Assembly (NCBI GenBank): GCA_021014325.1
Contig: CM037472.1
Span: 17,035,063 to 17,099,062 of the forward strand
From: Plazaster borealis
Taxonomy: Eukaryota > Echinodermata > Asteroidea > Forcipulatida > Labidiasteridae
DNA length: 64,000 nt
Reading direction: 5' to 3'
In this document: one piece after another, positions 59,436-64,000 of the stretch
Numbering within the stretch: position 1 is the stretch's first letter
Layout: every line of letters starts with the position of its first letter
Notes under the pieces: model-generated
Seen by the model: the letters and a program-made list of their open reading frames with translations, nothing else
What the model was told of the DNA's origin: nothing
The model's database searches: none
Position numbers and translations under genes: made by a program

Positions 59436-62400
59436 CTTTAAATTATATTTCTTTAATACGATTATGTGTATTTTTTTGTCAAACAAACCATGACAGCAAA
59501 ACAAATTATCGACTTCACCGCAGTTCGCTTAGTAGAGGATACTCAACAATTGTCGTGTATAAACCGACATAATTTAATATTATACGTAATGAGCTTAACT
59601 GCATGAAGAAAGCTTAGATTTGGATGTAGAACTACTCGCACTTCCAGATATATTGTTTTCAGGGTTGATAATTACAAAGGGCAAGAGTATCTTTAAAGGA
59701 TCTGTGTTATGTTTTATATAGGCTCATCCTCTAATCCTCACTATAGTTAATATTTATTCATCCGAATTAACGAAGAAAAGCAAATAGTTGAGGATGATAC
59801 TGTTGATTCGACCTCAGCGAGTCTGACCTGGTTTTGTGACCAGAAAAAATATCGTCTCCGAGGGTGTAAAATTTTTAATTTATGTATTGATTTGTTTATT
59901 TGTATATTAAAACAAAAATTATGAGTGGTGTCTTAGATTTCTTCGTGTAGTGCCTAATAAAGTGACAAGGTTCTATGTTTTTTTCTGATATGAGCTTATT
60001 AGGATTCGATTCCACGTCTCGAATACTCGGCAAACATTGAGTAAGTGTGCAATGCAAACTCACACACATCCTTGTCGACCTGCTCTTCAACCGATTACAA
60101 GAAAAGACACTTACTATAGACATAATTAATTGTTTAACGAAGGCTAGGTAAACGTCTAGATTTGTTAAAAAAACACACGAGCATTAAATTTGCCTACGTT
60201 TGCATTTTCTAACAGTGTGTCATATCTGTCTCGTCGTTTCCAACCATTTTATTTAATATGCGGTCTTTAGCTTAATTGAACAGAACATCGGGGAGAACAC
60301 TCCTGGAATTTCCTCTTTCATCCCCATGTTTGCATTTTGCCTTTCGTGTTGGTCTTCTGATGTAATCAGGCCGTCAGACAGGGGGACGATGTGCGTCAGT
60401 CGAATTTAAAAACTTCAACACGGTCACGGTATGTTGCTGTTGATACCGTATCCCGGGGTGATAATTCAGCGGTGTGTATCGGCGTCCCCGCGTCTCCCTT
60501 ATCGTTCCCCATTACTTTGGATTGTCCCTGAAATTTTTGTACCAGAAGACAAGGATTGCAGATGGTTTGGTGAAAAACCCGCGTGCAAATTAGACCTGGA
60601 GTCATCGTGGGACTCGACACAGTTTGGCTTGTGGAGCAGGAGCCTGGAGGGGACGCTAAAGCAATACACAGAGGATTAGGCAAGCTTAATAAATCAAACG
60701 TCTCAAATGATAAGCTCTTTCCAAGATGAATGAAAACTGACTACCTTCTTGGAAAGCACGATCACCAAATATTTGATGGAGAGAAAAAGAGTTCTGATTT
60801 TGTCGCTATAGTTGTTATACTAACAGTTCAGCCAAACCGTAAGATGCTTTTAACATCGGAATCAGACCGTATGGACCTCATGCATTGACGTCATCACGCC
60901 GCCATCTTGGAAGTAACACTATGATGAAACAATGGAAAACGCACATGTATATGCACGGCGCGCATGTGCCAATGAGCAGCCTTCTTTTGACCTCTAGCCG
61001 AGGGCGCCCTGCTAAAATGACGTCATACGCATAAGGTCTATTATAGTCGTGATGATGTCAAACTCTTGACGGCCATTTTGATTTTTGGTTAATATATTGA
61101 CTCATTTGGGGTGACGTTTAAATTAATGCAATGTACACGACCAGGCTGGTTCTTGTAAAGTGCCGTGCGTTCGTACTTTTCGTTTTCAGACTTTTAGGAG
61201 ACTGGCTTTCCTCGTGTTTTTCCGTCTTTTTTTTTAGTATTTTAAACTTAGTCCTCGACCATGAGTGCATTCCACATAACAAACCATCAAAAAAAGGTTT
61301 TCAATTTAAAAGAACTTCTTTACCTCTTCTTCTAATGGTTCAGAGTGCAGCTACGGTTGACGCCACAGTACTTGCGTACATCATCCTAATGACAAAATGG
61401 TTTCCGGGATAACCGAAACTGAACATTGTTACGGTACCACTTAACAAGATATTAATCTCGGCATGTTGGTTTATGAAACCATGTTTATCTGATATGCAAC
61501 AAGATATTAACAAATTGATGCCTCGCGTATATACTCACGTGTGTCACACAAGGAAACGAGACCGTCGAGTTTTAACATTATCACTAAAAGTTCAAGGTCT
61601 AACTGTGTAGGTTTATGGCAGACGATGTCTTTAGGCGTCGGACACGGTTTTTGTGTTGTGTTTTGTGTGTGTGTTGTTTTTGTGGGGTTTTTGTCTTCAA
61701 ATTTAACTCGAATGAATTCGCTTTACGTTTTTCCAATCCAGATGTAGTGGATGTTTATTCTGACTGGCAATAAAAAAAGTGTTACCCTTGTTCCTTTTCT
61801 GGTGACTAGATTATGCCTCTGGGCAAAGTGTGGATGTGAAAGAGGTGTACTCGAGATGAAATAGGCCTTCATTTGGTTTGCAAATAAAAGAGAGTTAAAT
61901 GTTCGGACTTGAAGTTTACAAGATTTATAATGGCACTAAATATGAAGTGAATATTTGTTTCACCTAGGGTCCACGAAGTTGGACAAAGAAGAATATAGGC
62001 CAATATTTGTATGTAGGCATAGTTTTATTAAAACATTTAATAAGTATAAGTTACAACAAAATGTAGGCGTAACAATTTATTTATAGAAATATGCATTTAC
62101 AGTAAAGAGGTTCGTGTCAAGTTCAATGCACTGCGTCCATCGAACTCAGAGTAATAAGGCGCCTAGCTAAGCTACCTATGGCGTCATTGTAGGTCAATTG
62201 CCGTCACTCGCTCCCCTCTCCGAATGACAAGCAACCTGTGGCTCTCAATTCGAGAGTCAATGAGTATGAACTGGACAAGCTCACCACAATTCAAAAGTCC
62301 TCGGGCATATAAAGCCTTCCATGTCTTGATCAGTTTTTCACTGACATTGATCTGTGACATCTGTTATTTATTCTGGTTGCTGCTGATGTAGTTTTTATAT

Positions 62401-64000
62401 AGGCTGCTTGTGGACCTTCCAGTTAAATCATGGATAATTTATTTGAATAATTGCTGTTCATTGCATGGCAGTGTGATTTCGGTGCATTCAGTCTAATCTC
62501 TTATTCCATATTTTTTTTCAAGCCATACTGTATGCCACCCACGAAATAAAATTTTATGGTTGCCTCAGTTATGTCGACAAGGCCTTCGTATTCCAAGTAT
62601 GCTGAAAAAAACAAGCGTCTGATTTGTCAGGGTTGTGTCATACATTTAAACTTTTGTACATTTTCTTGAAGTAGGTGAAGTTGCAATCACGGGTACTGGG
62701 TATTTTGTGTTATCGTCAATAGTTATCTGGTGATGGGAGACACTCTGAAACCTATCAGAGGTCAATCTTTAGAACATTACTTCCCTTTGCATGGTGTTGG
62801 CGAATGGGAGGCAGACCTATATGCCCTGTACACAATAGTCTCATGGTTATTATGTCTTCATTCGTTTCAGTTAAACTGAACTCCTGAATCTTACACTGTA
62901 AGTAAAAGCACTTTCGATGAAGCCTATATAGTGATATCATATTACAACGTCTAAGTTGTAACATTTATTATTCATGGAACAAACTAGAACGCCACCTTAA
63001 ATCAATCGTGGAAATTTAGACTAAACACTATTCTCGAGTGTCCATATGCTCAGTTGTGTGCAGCAGACGGTTGGTGAAAAAAAAAACATTGGAAGCAAGA
63101 GCGGTTATGGTGCGGTAAAGTTTTGTTATGTAGTTTTACGTCATCCGATACCATTATTCTTTTTTCTTTTTTGCCGTGACAGCGATGGCCTATTGTTAAT
63201 TCCGAGTCAACAACTCCTCAGTGGAAATTGTGTAATTTCCTTAAGTGGATGATACTCGGGAGTTAGTCAAAGCATGTCAAAGCCACTCCCAACCACCCTT
63301 CTGTGTCGATCGAATTCAACTGAAAGATCGGGCCCGTTTTTCAATAATAGGACAACACTTTTGACGCATTTTGTACATTCTCGTATTTCACGAAAAGTAA
63401 CGCACTTCCCAGCGATGTCAATTCAACCTTTTGAATGCAGCTATCATCGGTGTAAATATTGCTGGCAGGTTAACAGTGAGGCCCTTTGCGTGACGTTAGG
63501 GGCTCGCATGCAAGTACTGTCCAATGTTAAGAAAACACTCATGGCTAGTTGGAGAGGTTTTTTTTATTCTCCACAAGTAAACATAGAGATAAGTAACTAA
63601 AGCTGGCATCGTGAGACAGGAAGCTGGCTAGAGCTCAGTGCGTGCGTTGACCCTGCATCGTCTTGGACGGGCACAATCCTCAGTCGCGTGAACTCACTTA
63701 AAAACCATCCATTATGTTTCACTATTAAAGTAGATATCGTTGGGCCATTAATAGTAGATATCTTTGATTACCTCCATTACGAGTCTTATTCTCTTTATTG
63801 ATTATTAAACCCCAAAGTCTCAAGGCTATATGGCGTATAATACTTTCATTAGGTACTTTACTGGCGAGGCAGAGATGCTCTAGACAGTATCAGTAGAAAT
63901 GCATCCATGCAATTGAATGATTGGTCCAACTCACCTCTAAATGGGGGTAGAGATACCGTTATTCACGCTCCCCGCCAAGCCGCATCAAAAGTTATCTGAT
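59436..64000. other. Downstream intergenic region
   Basis: I could assign no exon on either strand. ORFs of 80 to 108 residues exist (60396-60683 on both strands, 61131-61412, 63274-63600), but none has a domain or motif I recognise. A CpG- and CRE-like foldback lies at 60869-61043. A neighbouring gene may start or end outside the window. Confidence 0.5.
60869..61043. mobile_element. GC-rich foldback element with TGACGTCAT arms
   Basis: GTATGGACCTCATGCATTGA then CGTCAT at the left is mirrored by ATGACGTCATACGCATAAGG then TCTATTATA at the right. The interior includes CGCCGCCATCTTGG and GCACATGTATATGCACGGCG. The arms are diverged. It lies downstream of NDUFAF5. Confidence 0.6.

Noticed and set aside
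60396..60683. Open frames on both strands (82 and 95 residues) in slightly GC-richer DNA
   Set aside because: No recognisable domain or splice logic; both strands open at once suggests composition rather than coding.

Overview
This is eukaryotic genomic DNA, very probably from a marine deuterostome and most likely an echinoderm (a sea star is my best guess). The evidence is: one vertebrate-like gene split into small exons with canonical GT-AG introns of 6 to 24 kb; no operons or dense ORFs; and AT-rich introns packed with tRNA-derived SINEs, TTAA-flanked foldback elements, hairpin elements related to the motif TGCTTAAGCAGCTC, and minisatellites. The echinoderm assignment rests on my impression of these repeat families, not on a search.

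The only gene I can assign with confidence is NDUFAF5, the mitochondrial complex I assembly factor (NDUFS7 arginine hydroxylase), on the + strand. The window opens inside one of its introns. Five 3'-terminal coding exons follow at 2666-2776, 26560-26646, 45278-45422, 52292-52374 and 58709-58780. Their intron phases agree (0, 0, 1, 0), and joined they encode the C-terminal 165 residues, ending at a TGA at 58778-58780. The N-terminal half (mitochondrial presequence and SAM-type nucleotide-binding motif) lies upstream of the window.

Layout: 1-2665 is an upstream intron with nested foldback elements. 2777-26559 is a 23.8 kb intron holding hAT-like, TTAA-type and hairpin elements, a 470 bp direct duplication, a 38 bp minisatellite with higher-order structure, SINEs, a roughly 150 bp tandem repeat and an unassigned antisense ORF. 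26647-45277 is an 18.6 kb intron with a SINE broken by two separate MITEs, a minisatellite inside a MITE and a G-run-rich tract. 45423-52291 is a 6.9 kb intron with a GTCGAC-rich repeat. 52375-58708 is a 6.3 kb intron with a 25 bp minisatellite split by a 1.35 kb transposon, and a 68 bp satellite. 58781-64000 holds the 3' UTR and flanking DNA, with no second gene recognised.

There is no sign of a prokaryotic system, a CRISPR array or a gene cluster. The most interesting content is the mobile-element record. At 15546-15901 a TTAA-flanked element sits inside a SINE whose empty site can be seen elsewhere in the window. Three related families of about 360 bp share the same ends and a central palindrome. 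Several SINEs carry dated nested insertions.
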